From positions 62,001-126,000 of the forward strand of contig MEQL01000035.1 of assembly GCA_001770205.1 (NCBI GenBank): 64,000 bases of DNA. The letters run 5' to 3'. This DNA comes from Bdellovibrionales bacterium RIFOXYD12_FULL_39_22. Its GTDB lineage: Bacteria; Bdellovibrionota; Bacteriovoracia; Bacteriovoracales; Bacteriovoracaceae. The translations under genes and the position numbers were made by a program. Numbering within the stretch: position 1 is the stretch's first letter; each line of letters starts with the position of its first letter. The notes under the pieces were generated by a model. That model was not told where the DNA came from, searched no databases, and worked only from the letters and a program-made list of their open reading frames with translations. Positions 37,532 through 46,425 of the stretch are shown here, piece after piece.

Positions 37532-38808
37532 TCGACACTGATGGCGACAGAAACATCTTCTTCTTCCATGTTATCCCAAACGGAGTAAAACTTGTGTGAG
37601 GTATACTCAAATTGATTCATGCCTCCGAGGATGTCGAAGATGGAATTTACCATTGCGTTTTGGAGGGCGCGAGAAGCGGAGACGCGACGTGTTTGGTTGA
37701 ATATTCCAAAATATTCTAGCCCTGAATTGGTGTTGAGTGCCCCGGCCAAAGTAGAGGTGTGATGAAGAGTTCCCGTTTTGGCCACCATCGTATCGCTGAT
37801 TTTTTTTCCAATAAAGCGGTTGCGAAAAGTGCCGCCATCACTACCGGGCACGGCCATAACGTCTTGTAGTTCGAGTTGATGTTTTTGTACCTCGTCATGA
37901 AGACTGGCAAGTACATTGAGAGTTGCTGCACAGGTGGAATAATTATCAAAGCGGGCACCATCATCTCGACTGTCTAGGCCAGAACCGGTGGACAGTAAGG
38001 CCACATCGCTATCAATGGCCAGTGTTTGTAATAACATTTCGGTCATGGCCTCTTGTCCTCCAACAAAGTCGAAAATTGTATCGGCAATAAAATTATCAGA
38101 AACGACGTTCATTTCTTTTAGGTAGATATATAGAGGAGGCGATTTTAAAGTATACATTTGAGTGGAAGGTGAGAGTTCAAAGGGGACAGTTTCTGAATAG
38201 AGAATCGAGCGCACGGTAAGGCGAACATTTTTTTCCCAGCGCGCCAAGCGGTCGGGCCCAGAAAAAGCATTCAAAGCACGTTGATAATTGCGTCGCCAAG
38301 TATTGCCCCAATTTTTAGTATTAAGCATTTTCTGTAAGTGCCACTTGGTTTGGGAATTAGCTTTTTTAGTTTCATAGATAAAAAATGATTTAGAAAAAGA
38401 AAGTTGATCTATATCATAAATTCCTAGTCTATTAAGTTCGGAAACAATAAATTGCAATTTTAATCCATCAACGTAGGGGTCGCTGCCTCCGGTAATATGT
38501 ACTTTCCCTCCATCAATATATATTTGGCCTTCGAATTGGTAGTGGGGGCCAAGTTTTTGGACGGCAAGCAAAGTAGTATAAATTTTCGATACTGAGGCCA
38601 GGCGAATTTTTATATCAGAGTTAACGCCTGAGATGTCTTCATCCTCCCCCATATAACAGTAGGCCTGCTCCGAGGTCGGAGTAATCTGCCATTTTTTTAA
38701 CATGCGCTCCCAGACGTTGTCAGCGGCCAGAAGTTGGCCGCTGGAAAACGTAAGCAGCGCGAGAAAGAAAAAGGCATAGCGCAAAAAGTTTTTTAATCGT
38801 TGGTTCAT
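37528..38808 (-). CDS. PBP4-type D-alanyl-D-alanine carboxypeptidase/endopeptidase (S13-like)
   Basis: A 426-residue periplasmic penicillin-binding protein of the DacB type. After a signal peptide (LKNFLRYAFFFLALLTFSSG) come the three active-site motifs: SVSK (in IRLASVSKIYTTL), SDN (in NVVSDNFIAD) and KTG (in MVAKTGTLHH), with the long insertion between the first two that marks the S13 family. It would cut D-Ala-D-Ala ends or crosslinks in peptidoglycan. ATG 38808 gives the signal peptide directly. It lies 48 bp downstream of an L,D-transpeptidase gene on the same strand. Confidence 0.88.
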   Translation of the reverse strand: MNQRLKNFLRYAFFFLALLTFSSGQLLAADNVWERMLKKWQITPTSEQAYCYMGEDEDISGVNSDIKIRLASVSKIYTTLLAVQKLGPHYQFEGQIYIDGGKVHITGGSDPYVDGLKLQFIVSELNRLGIYDIDQLSFSKSFFIYETKKANSQTKWHLQKMLNTKNWGNTWRRNYQRALNAFSGPDRLARWEKNVRLTVRSILYSETVPFELSPSTQMYTLKSPPLYIYLKEMNVVSDNFIADTIFDFVGGQEAMTEMLLQTLAIDSDVALLSTGSGLDSRDDGARFDNYSTCAATLNVLASLHDEVQKHQLELQDVMAVPGSDGGTFRNRFIGKKISDTMVAKTGTLHHTSTLAGALNTNSGLEYFGIFNQTRRVSASRALQNAMVNSIFDILGGMNQFEYTSHKFYSVWDNMEEEDVSVAISVD

Positions 38809-38856
38809 ACACTTACTTGGCAAAAGTTGCTAACAAAGGCATACAAGAACAAGTGC

Positions 38857-40317
38857 TTAATTCCAATCGCTATCAGTATCGGAAATTGGCCTGCTAGGGC
38901 CCGATCCACCGCTACTTTGTGAGGTGTTGCGCTCACCATTTCTAATGTAATCATCGCAAGAACTGGCATGAATTACCATGTAACTTGGCACTAGTTCATC
39001 CGCTTTCCCGGCCACTTTGAGGGATTCTGGATGACGGTATTGACAGACAACACCAGCATCAGCAAAGAATACCCCGTGCAGATTTTTTTCATTAACTTTA
39101 TAGATATTGGATGAGGAGCCAAAGAAAAATCCAGTTCCGGAATATGTAACAGGATTTGGATAGGTGTCTAAAATATAAGTTCCTTGTTCTAAAATTTCGG
39201 AAGAGGAAACTCCTAAAGCGCGTACGCTGTCCGCATCGGCCTTTTGTCCATCAATACGGACTCCATTTTTTGTTAAAATATATTCCCATGATCGTTGTTT
39301 GACTGGATACAATTCTTTAAGGGCCGCCTCGCTGTATAGGTTAGTTTCTTTGGCGTAGATTTTAATTACAGGGGTTCCGACCTCTAAGATTTGTCGTAAG
39401 AATGCAATCGTTTGATTGTCAGTACGCGAACAACCATGACTTCTAGGATCACTAAAGACGTTTACAAAAAAACCTTTGGTTTTGTTAATAAACCCCTTAC
39501 TCTCTTCTCCCCAGCCGATAGTTCCATGCATCCATTGACTCATTGGGTTTGGCGCCATTAGAGCAGTATACCAACCAAAGGCCCCGCGCATTCCAGAAGA
39601 TTGTCCGGCACGTAGATAGGATGAACTCAACCAGCTAGAGATTCCGCTCCCTTTGGCCGGAGGATACGCTTTAGGAAGAGAAGGATCGTACCAAGATGGA
39701 TAGTTTCCAGCTTGATCTTGATAGAATTTTTTCCACTCACGAATGTAATAGCTTCCTAAAAAAGTTCGTCGTTCTGGGTCATCCTCTCCTGCTGCAATTG
39801 TCGCTTCTAGTACTAATTTATTCTCAAGACAACTACCATCTGGGCAGGTGCGTTCATAAACGCGTAATCGCTCAGTCGCAATATTCTGGATGATGATATA
39901 GCGACTGCTAGTATTAGCACCACCGGATGGTTTACTTTCTAAGTATTTGTAACTGACGTAGTAGTGATCAGATACTGCAATTTTTTCTGCACTGGCCACA
40001 ATTTCCACTTCCACAAATTCTTTTGCTAGCGAAGAGCTATTGTTTACAACGGATACTTTGTCTCCTTTATGTAGACGGCCTAGAATATTGCTTTCAACAA
40101 TTTCGTCGGAAGAGCGCACATATAATGTTTCGGTGACAATATAAAAAGTTTTTCCTACTACCGCACTGGCGCGATCGACAAGGTCTCCAGACATCACTTC
40201 TTCATCAGGATCTCCAGTATGAGGATAATTATTTTTTGCGCTGTTACCGCAAGCAGAAAGTAGCAGCAAAGTGGTAAGAAGCATGGCCAATTTTGCTAGT
40301 GAAATTTTGGAAAACAT
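38857..40317 (-). CDS. Lipoprotein L,D-transpeptidase with SH3-like domain
   Basis: A 486-residue lipoprotein: signal peptide with lipobox LLSAC (Cys near residue 23), then an SH3-like region (ETLYVRSSDEIVESNILGRLHKGDKVSVV), then the YkuD catalytic domain with MHGTIGWG and the nucleophile motif RSHGCSR. A C-terminal domain of about 150 residues follows, ending in a Ser/Gly-rich tail. YkuD enzymes form 3-3 peptidoglycan crosslinks or attach proteins to the wall. AAAGGAG lies just before the ATG. Confidence 0.88.
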   Translation of the reverse strand: MFSKISLAKLAMLLTTLLLLSACGNSAKNNYPHTGDPDEEVMSGDLVDRASAVVGKTFYIVTETLYVRSSDEIVESNILGRLHKGDKVSVVNNSSSLAKEFVEVEIVASAEKIAVSDHYYVSYKYLESKPSGGANTSSRYIIIQNIATERLRVYERTCPDGSCLENKLVLEATIAAGEDDPERRTFLGSYYIREWKKFYQDQAGNYPSWYDPSLPKAYPPAKGSGISSWLSSSYLRAGQSSGMRGAFGWYTALMAPNPMSQWMHGTIGWGEESKGFINKTKGFFVNVFSDPRSHGCSRTDNQTIAFLRQILEVGTPVIKIYAKETNLYSEAALKELYPVKQRSWEYILTKNGVRIDGQKADADSVRALGVSSSEILEQGTYILDTYPNPVTYSGTGFFFGSSSNIYKVNEKNLHGVFFADAGVVCQYRHPESLKVAGKADELVPSYMVIHASSCDDYIRNGERNTSQSSGGSGPSRPISDTDSDWN

Positions 40318-40641
40318 AAATACTCCTTTGTTTTTTAGCGAAGATCATCGTTTTAAGCTTCAGTTAAACATTTTACACAAAAGATAGCATGTTGATGGCG
40401 CTATGCAGCATTCTTTTTTGCGCTATGTGTAAAAGTTACAAGAGAGTTACAAATTTTCGTCACTAGCTGGCCGAGATATGCATATGTATTCAATGATTAT
40501 GTGTTGTAAAATCAAATAGTTGTCTGTGTAATGATGTTTATAATGGTAAAACTTACAAGGCTGGCAATAAGATATTTTGCACTGCGCAATACAGTGCTAT
40601 TATCGAAATGAGAATATTTGGATTTACTAAGGAGAGTTACA
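40318..40641 (+). promoter_or_regulatory. Divergent intergenic region with a -10 element
   Basis: This 324-bp AT-rich stretch separates the L,D-transpeptidase gene (leftward) from the transglycosylase-like gene (rightward). A perfect TATAAT lies at 40539-40544, oriented rightward about 100 bp before the ATG at 40642, but no good -35 hexamer stands at the right distance (TTGTCT at 40520 is only 13 bp away). I see no ORF, RNA gene or strong repeat in it. Confidence 0.35.
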
Positions 40642-41595
40642 ATGCATAGAGCATTTATAAAAACAGTAGCAATACCGATACTTTTTTTGGCGCTTAGTGG
40701 AGCGCTTTCTGCTCGCGAGACAACTCACGATAAATCTATGTATACTATAAATCCTAAGGCCAAAATTAGTGGGCCAATTTTACAAGAAAATGGAAGAGAA
40801 AAATTTAATTCAGAAATTTTCAAAATCATTATAAAGGAGGCACACCAGCGTGCCGCTAAATATCTAGAGAGTAAGAATCCTCACGCCTACTGGAGTTTTT
40901 TAACTTTGGCCTTAACCGTGCCTTTTCATGAAAGTGATATCAATCATTTTCGCGAGGTAGATAATAAAAAAGGTCTATGTATTGAAACGGCAAATAATGG
41001 CGTGAGAGTGCAAAAAAGGGCCGGGGCACGCGGTCTGCGGGTATTTAAAAAATATTTTAAAGCAGCACCAGTTAGTTTTGTCCCTAACTGTGGAGAGCTA
41101 TCAAGAGACGATACTTTGACACAGCTGATTCATGGGCCTGATGCGGCGGACGTGGGCATTATGCAGGTCAATCTTGTTTGGAATGAGAAACCATTTGCTG
41201 CTCCAGGACATTACAAAGGAGTGCAAAGCACTATTGCGTTTGGCCAAGATATGTTGATGGAGGCCTATGATGAACTCTTCCGAAATAAGAAAAAATATTG
41301 GTGTTTGACGATGGGAAAAAGTAAGCAGTTTTCTTATGACTATTTAATTAGAGGAACTTGGGCGGGAAGATATAACGGTGGGCATGTTTCTGGTAGTTGT
41401 CGCTTTGCCAATAGCAAATCTCCCTATGCTGGAAATGACAAACATTTTAAACTCTATTTTGATAAGATTCTTAATTATCAAAATAGTGGTGTCTATAAAA
41501 TGGGAGAGCGTGAGATGGCGGCATTTGCCGAGATTATTGAAAATCATAGAAATGGCACTAATAAGACAGAAAAAATTAAACCATACATTGAGTAA
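40642..41595 (+). CDS. Secreted lytic-transglycosylase-like protein (module 1)
   Basis: A 317-residue protein with a signal peptide (VAIPILFLALSGALSA). The central part has the pattern of an SLT/lysozyme-like fold: TVPFHESDINHF with the likely catalytic Glu, DVGIMQVNLVW, and WAGRYNGG followed by CRFANSKSPYAGNDKHF. It would cleave the peptidoglycan glycan strand. The same motif order occurs in the protein at 43392-45218, so they are paralogues. AAGGAG stands 7 bp before the ATG. A membrane-anchored helical protein gene follows after 8 bp. Confidence 0.72.
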   Translation: MHRAFIKTVAIPILFLALSGALSARETTHDKSMYTINPKAKISGPILQENGREKFNSEIFKIIIKEAHQRAAKYLESKNPHAYWSFLTLALTVPFHESDINHFREVDNKKGLCIETANNGVRVQKRAGARGLRVFKKYFKAAPVSFVPNCGELSRDDTLTQLIHGPDAADVGIMQVNLVWNEKPFAAPGHYKGVQSTIAFGQDMLMEAYDELFRNKKKYWCLTMGKSKQFSYDYLIRGTWAGRYNGGHVSGSCRFANSKSPYAGNDKHFKLYFDKILNYQNSGVYKMGEREMAAFAEIIENHRNGTNKTEKIKPYIE

Positions 41596-41603
41596 TACAT
41601 ATT

Positions 41604-42578
41604 ATGTATAAAATAGTGTTATCCTTAGTAGTCATTGCGGTTGTTGTAGTGTTTGTTTTTAGAGAATGGACTTCTGATCGTTTTGTAGATAATAATTCTT
41701 CGCAGATAGTTGAGCGGCCTCAAAGTCGGCCTACTACTGGGCCGGGGGCAGATAGAATTAATGAAAATATTAAGTCGTCTGCTGCAAATGCCCAAGAAAA
41801 ACAAGACGAAGCTTTTGACTATGATTTGGCCGGCCATGTACGTAAGGAAATTTCTTCTAATAAAATTTGGCCTTTAGTAACTGATTACTCTGTTACTGAC
41901 GAGGAAATTATCACAAAGCATCAGGATCGGATGGGTGAGTTGGTGGGATATAACCAGAAGTTGGCAGCAAACTTATCACAATGTTTAGAGTTGGATTATT
42001 GCGGAATGACTTCATTCCCAAACAGTGCTTACTTTGATCCTGATAATACTCCTGGCCACGTATTGATGGCCCGAGCTCTTGCGCTACTTAAGATGGCGGC
42101 ATCCAAAGATGCTTCTTTGCTGCAGGCGATAGAGCAAGAACAATTTTTTAGCTACCTTTCAAGTACAAATGCGGAGGTTCGGTCAAACTCCCTGGAAATT
42201 TTAGTCAAGCTACAAGAGAGCAGCAGTAGTGGCAATGAAATTTACGAACGGTCGTTAAAGAGTGCTAAGAACTTTAGTGGAAAATCTCGGACAGATTTTT
42301 ATGCAATTTTAAATGCACCATCACAGCATGATCGGATGCGACGAGAGGAGTATCTTCTGTCGATTAAAAAGAGTATGAGTGGTGATGATTTTTATGGATC
42401 TATTTCATTATTAGAGAACTTGGATCGAATTGGATTATCTGAAAAAGAACTTATAGAGGTGACCCTTCCCCTTTGTCGGATTAAAACAAATGATGGGGAC
42501 AGTGAAGACGGAAATTGGTCTACAATCAACAACATCTTAACTAAACGGCTTGGTAAAAAATTTAATTATTGTGACTAG
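41604..42578 (+). CDS. Membrane-anchored helical (HEAT-like) protein, module 1
   Basis: A 324-residue protein with an N-terminal membrane helix (IVLSLVVIAVVVVFVF), a disordered polar linker (residues 25-75) and a helical domain. The domain starts with a CLELDYCG motif, that is Cys-x-Glu-x-Asp-x-Cys, and has repeat-like helices (AEVRSNSLEILVKL). The same motif and layout are seen in the protein at 42600-43379. It probably faces the periplasm and works with the transglycosylase-like protein encoded 8 bp upstream. No known family recognised. Confidence 0.65.
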   Translation: MYKIVLSLVVIAVVVVFVFREWTSDRFVDNNSSQIVERPQSRPTTGPGADRINENIKSSAANAQEKQDEAFDYDLAGHVRKEISSNKIWPLVTDYSVTDEEIITKHQDRMGELVGYNQKLAANLSQCLELDYCGMTSFPNSAYFDPDNTPGHVLMARALALLKMAASKDASLLQAIEQEQFFSYLSSTNAEVRSNSLEILVKLQESSSSGNEIYERSLKSAKNFSGKSRTDFYAILNAPSQHDRMRREEYLLSIKKSMSGDDFYGSISLLENLDRIGLSEKELIEVTLPLCRIKTNDGDSEDGNWSTINNILTKRLGKKFNYCD

Positions 42579-42599
42579 AATTGATAATTATAATTATTA

Positions 42600-43379
42600 T
42601 TATTCATGTTTTTTCTTATAGTCTTCAATAGAGGCCAATAGGAATTTGGCGCTTTGGGATTGTGGGCCCATCTTTTTGGCGATTTTTTGATAATCGCGAA
42701 TATTGTCCTCGTTTAAAAACAAAGATATTGATTTGGCAATAGTCAGTCCAGCAAAATGGCCACCGGTCAAAAGATTCTTTTTTAGATAATCATTGATGAT
42801 CTGTCCATGTTCGCTATTTTTGTAACGAACCAACTCATTCATGGCCATGTCTGTTAAATTTGCATCATGATAGTCTAAGACATGATTTAAAATGGCATAG
42901 AGGTTGGCCTCGGAAGTTGGTTGCGTGGCCAAAATAAGTAGTGCTTCTTCTTTTATGTATCCATCGGGAGTGGAGAGGTAGTGTCTGGCCATAGTGGAGA
43001 TGGATTCATCTGTCAGTTTACTTGTCTCAATTTTTTGATACAAAGAGTGCAATTCAGCTTTGATGGCCTGCCCAATGGCCATTCCATATTCACGAGGATC
43101 GGTGCTGGGAAAATTGCAGTTATCTACTTCATAGCACGCCTCTAGTTGTACGAGTGCTTGCTTGGAAGAGGCCACTATGGCCGGGATTGTTGAATCAATA
43201 TCGTTATCGCCGGGCCTATCAGCTTTTGTTGTAGAGGTGGAAATAGAGGCAAGATCTCGTACGGTTTTATTTTTATTAGTACTTTTTTCCCCATCTTCTT
43301 GGTTGATAGCTGTTATTTTAATCATTAACACGGCCGTCGCAAGAGCAATGGTTGCAATAAAAAAACGAAATAGCGTCAT
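42600..43379 (-). CDS. Membrane-anchored helical (HEAT-like) protein, module 2
   Basis: A 259-residue protein with an N-terminal membrane helix (FRFFIATIALATAVLMI), a polar linker and a helical domain beginning with CYEVDNC, the same Cys-x-Glu-x-Asp-x-Cys motif as its neighbour on the other strand. Helices such as IKEEALLILATQP and LTDMAMNELVRY look like HEAT-type repeats. It starts 12 bp after the stop of the large transglycosylase-like gene, so they form a two-gene unit. It converges with module 1, with a 21-bp AT-rich spacer between stops. Confidence 0.65.
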   Translation of the reverse strand: MTLFRFFIATIALATAVLMIKITAINQEDGEKSTNKNKTVRDLASISTSTTKADRPGDNDIDSTIPAIVASSKQALVQLEACYEVDNCNFPSTDPREYGMAIGQAIKAELHSLYQKIETSKLTDESISTMARHYLSTPDGYIKEEALLILATQPTSEANLYAILNHVLDYHDANLTDMAMNELVRYKNSEHGQIINDYLKKNLLTGGHFAGLTIAKSISLFLNEDNIRDYQKIAKKMGPQSQSAKFLLASIEDYKKKHE

Positions 43380-43391
43380 ATCGATCTCCGG

Positions 43392-45218
43392 TTATAGTTC
43401 TCTCACATCACTTTTTTTAAGCCATCCTGTTTCACCATTTTTATCCAGTTTAACTTGATACATATTTTCTGTTTCATCAATAATGGTGAAGTGGTTGGTG
43501 AATATTTTCCCCCAGACGGCCGTCGGCAGGCGGGCACAAGAACTGGCCGGACACGACAGCATATAACGATACCAGATAGATGTTTTCAAGGCCCCTCGTT
43601 TTGTCTCAGTATTTTCATCAGGGGAGATAGAAGAAGAGGCACTAAATGGAATCATACTTATCTGAGGAAAGATTGTTCCCGCATAAATGTATCCAGTGCT
43701 GCCCTCGTCTTCGACATAAAAGTAGATACTATTTTGTGGCCCTCGAGTAACGACTTTATTTACAGTGAAGTCATGGCCGCTAGGGAGGGTATCAATAAGT
43801 TCTCCCCCAATGGAAGCATAAAGTTTTGTTTCAAGCAAAGTTGTGGCCAGAAGCTCACCGCTTCTGGCCACAACTTTACTATTGGGGATACTATTGGTTT
43901 GTTGAGACCAGTTGGCAGCATCTTCGCTATTGCCTGCATAGATATATCCGAGATTTTTATTGTATTTTACATAGTAGTAGCGATCTTGCAATTGATAGTT
44001 TCGTACGATGCTATCTAGAACTTGAACGATGGTGCCTGCGGGAATGGTTGTTACCATTTCTCCGGCGGCCGTTGCTCGTAAATTAATACTTTTGTTGAGT
44101 TTGATGGCCGACCCTACAGTGGCAAGAGAGTTTATTTCTTTGGTGCAAAGATCGTGAAGATCATAATCAATAAAAGGGTAGCGAGAGGCAAAATCCTCGG
44201 GCATAGTGTGAGTACTGGTGTCGAACTTATGGCCTATAAATTCTTCCATGCACACAAGATTTTTTTGTTCAGAAAGGCAGTGAAATTTATCTGCAGCAAA
44301 GGCACAGTAGTGTCCTTCTGCTGTTTGGTAGAAACGATTACTTTGAGGTGTACTATCTTCTTCTTCAGGAGGAGTTACTTCTCCAGGCAGTTCGCAGTTT
44401 TCATTCATTTCCGCGATACAGACAACATCAATCGGGGCCCTGGCCTCCGTATCGGTGATGTAGTTCTCCCATGCTTTAGAGGTATACTTTTCTAGAAATT
44501 GTCTATCGTGTGAGGCATAAGTATCGTTGGGATTTGCCCAGCGACATATTTTTGCCGGGCCACCGTTATAAGCACTCCAGGCGGAACGAGTGCGTGCCTT
44601 GTAGTTGTCTGGCCGGCCAACACATGATTTAGAAGGTGCCACTTGCCAGGCAGAAAAATACTCCTCTAAAGAATAGATCATGTTAGAGACTAGTCCAGAG
44701 GCCGTTCCATTGTTAATTGCCAGAAAGTGCCAACGATCATCAACTTGCATTAACCCATGGCCATGACCGACATCCCCTCGCATGAACTTTAACTTACGAT
44801 CAGAGGCCAATCTATAATGACTCCAAAGACTTTCTTGGTGGGCAACGGCAAAAATAGCATGTGTCCAAGCGGCCAGCTCTTCATTGCTAACATTTGGTTT
44901 GCGCTTAGTAAGGTAATATTGGGCAACATCGCGGATTACGGTGTACAAATTATTCATGTAGCGGGCCGTTTCTGTAGTGGTATTTACTAATTCTGAAAAT
45001 TCCATTCCTGGGTAAGTCTTGGCAATATAGCTTAGATCCATAAAAGTGGAAGCATCACAAGCATATGGCGCTCGACCAAACACCCAACTTCCAGATACTC
45101 GTTCATTACAACGCCAAAAATCTGGCGTGTTCTCTTTGGCCTGGCCGGCCGGATTATAAGAAATAGCGATTAGAATGGCGATTAAAAGAGAACTGGTAGT
45201 TATGGATCTTAGTTTCAT
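43392..45218 (-). CDS. Secreted transglycosylase-like protein with SH3-type repeats (module 2)
   Basis: A 608-residue protein. Signal peptide (SSLLIAILIAISYNPAGQA), then a lysozyme/SLT-like domain (residues about 90-225) with FAVAHQESLW (catalytic Glu), HGHGLMQVDDRWH and WSAYNGGPAKICRWANPND, then a Cys-containing linker, and three SH3-type wall-binding segments: INLRATAAGEMV to LGYIYAG, LYASIGGELI to GYIYAG, and the C-terminal KIFTNHF to GETGWLKKSDV. ATG 45218 is chosen because AAGGAGG precedes it. A perfect 17-bp inverted repeat lies in the coding sequence between the first two SH3 segments. Confidence 0.78.
   Translation of the reverse strand: MKLRSITTSSLLIAILIAISYNPAGQAKENTPDFWRCNERVSGSWVFGRAPYACDASTFMDLSYIAKTYPGMEFSELVNTTTETARYMNNLYTVIRDVAQYYLTKRKPNVSNEELAAWTHAIFAVAHQESLWSHYRLASDRKLKFMRGDVGHGHGLMQVDDRWHFLAINNGTASGLVSNMIYSLEEYFSAWQVAPSKSCVGRPDNYKARTRSAWSAYNGGPAKICRWANPNDTYASHDRQFLEKYTSKAWENYITDTEARAPIDVVCIAEMNENCELPGEVTPPEEEDSTPQSNRFYQTAEGHYCAFAADKFHCLSEQKNLVCMEEFIGHKFDTSTHTMPEDFASRYPFIDYDLHDLCTKEINSLATVGSAIKLNKSINLRATAAGEMVTTIPAGTIVQVLDSIVRNYQLQDRYYYVKYNKNLGYIYAGNSEDAANWSQQTNSIPNSKVVARSGELLATTLLETKLYASIGGELIDTLPSGHDFTVNKVVTRGPQNSIYFYVEDEGSTGYIYAGTIFPQISMIPFSASSSISPDENTETKRGALKTSIWYRYMLSCPASSCARLPTAVWGKIFTNHFTIIDETENMYQVKLDKNGETGWLKKSDVREL
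43837..43877. repeat. Perfect 17-bp inverted repeat within a coding region
   Basis: AAAGTTGTGGCCAGAAG (43837-43853) is followed by a 7-base loop and by its exact reverse complement at 43861-43877. The stem has a GGCC in its middle. On the gene strand the arms encode KVVARS and ELLATT, so the structure is embedded in the protein-coding frame of the transglycosylase-like gene, just before the second SH3-type segment. It would fold in the mRNA. Confidence 0.9.
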
Positions 45219-45415
45219 GCAATCCCCTCCTTGGGCAGGCATCGATTCTGGAATCACTCCAAAGTCATTCGGAAAGGTTAAAGTGAAAGATTAATTATTT
45301 TATGCCTGATTTTTCTGGCGCCCAAGAAGCAGCAATTTTTGCCCGTCAGCGAGAAGATGAGAGGAGGGAAAGTTATCAGGTAATTAGGTAAGATGGTGTG
45401 TGGATATTTGAATTG

Positions 45416-46222
45416 TTAGAAAACAAATCCAACGCCAATGGTAAAGGTTAAATTACTATACTCTAATTTGCTTGGGTTGGTTAGATAGAGGTTTTCTTTT
45501 CCTTGCATTCCTCGAACTGCCAAATTGGTTTGCAGTGGACTGTTGTAATCTAAGGAGGCAAAGGACATTACATGTTTAGGTCCATCAATTAGGCGAATAC
45601 CGAGTGAGGATTGAATTACTTTGGCCTCCTCCGTATAGGTAACAAGGAAGGCCTCTTTCTCATTGGCCGGGCGAGCATAGGTAAGTTCATAGTCTGATTT
45701 ATTGATCAAATATTGTGCACCTATGTAAGGCTGAATTTTTATATTAAAGCCTTCCATATTAAGATTTAAGCTCAGTCCTGCCGCATAATATTCGCCAGAG
45801 ATTTTGCTGTCGTAGGATATTTTAGTAGAGCTTTTTTCCGTGACTTCATTTCTGCCATTGGCCATACCAACGCGTCCGGTGGCCGTTACCGAGACATATT
45901 GCTCAGCAAAGAGTTCTTTGCCGATACCGAGGTCGAAGGCATGTTGAGATAAACTATTTGATTTTCCCAAAGGAAAGTAATCTACATTTTCTGATTGTTC
46001 TTTATGGGTGATTGTTTGGGAGCTATTGTGATAGCCGATTAAAAGTAAAAGTGAAGGATCTTCTTGATTTTCGCCGCTAAAGATATTTTCAATTTGGAGA
46101 CGATCATTTTGGGCAAAGGCCGAGGACGATAATGAGAGGCCAAGAGAAAGGCCTGCGCTTAATGTGGAAAGTAGAAGCGTCCCAGTTGTAAATGATCTTT
46201 GAAAATTAAGTTTAAGTGTCAT
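45416..46222 (-). CDS. Putative outer-membrane beta-barrel protein
   Basis: A 268-residue protein with a clear signal peptide ending AFA before QND, then alternating amphipathic strands (YYAAGLSLNLNMEGFNIKIQPYIGAQYLI type) and the barrel-type end TIGVGFVF. GAGGA precedes the ATG at 46222; the region upstream to 46288 has no signal-peptide character. No family recognised. It is a single-gene unit. Confidence 0.7.
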   Translation of the reverse strand: MTLKLNFQRSFTTGTLLLSTLSAGLSLGLSLSSSAFAQNDRLQIENIFSGENQEDPSLLLLIGYHNSSQTITHKEQSENVDYFPLGKSNSLSQHAFDLGIGKELFAEQYVSVTATGRVGMANGRNEVTEKSSTKISYDSKISGEYYAAGLSLNLNMEGFNIKIQPYIGAQYLINKSDYELTYARPANEKEAFLVTYTEEAKVIQSSLGIRLIDGPKHVMSFASLDYNSPLQTNLAVRGMQGKENLYLTNPSKLEYSNLTFTIGVGFVF

Positions 46223-46425
46223 AGTTTTCCTCACTAGTAAAAAAAGTAGACAGCATATTTCATAGGAAATCAGTATATTACTTGCCAATTTCCTATAATT
46301 GACTCTTATTATGCAGATGGCATGCCGAGAATTTGCCTAGTGCTGCGACAATATGTTTATTTCAAGGTTGTGTTATACTTTGCACATAGTTAGCGCAGTT
46401 ATTGTTGCCGTACCAAGGAGTGGTT

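Noticed and set aside
42579-42599. AT-rich spacer between convergent genes as a terminator
   Set aside because: It has little G or C in any stem, so an intrinsic terminator is not supported.
45301-45390. A 29-codon open frame on the + strand (MPDFSGAQEAAIFARQRED and on) between two envelope genes
   Set aside because: It has a coding-like charge pattern but no clear ribosome site within 15 bp and no evidence of conservation that I can see. It is too short to call.
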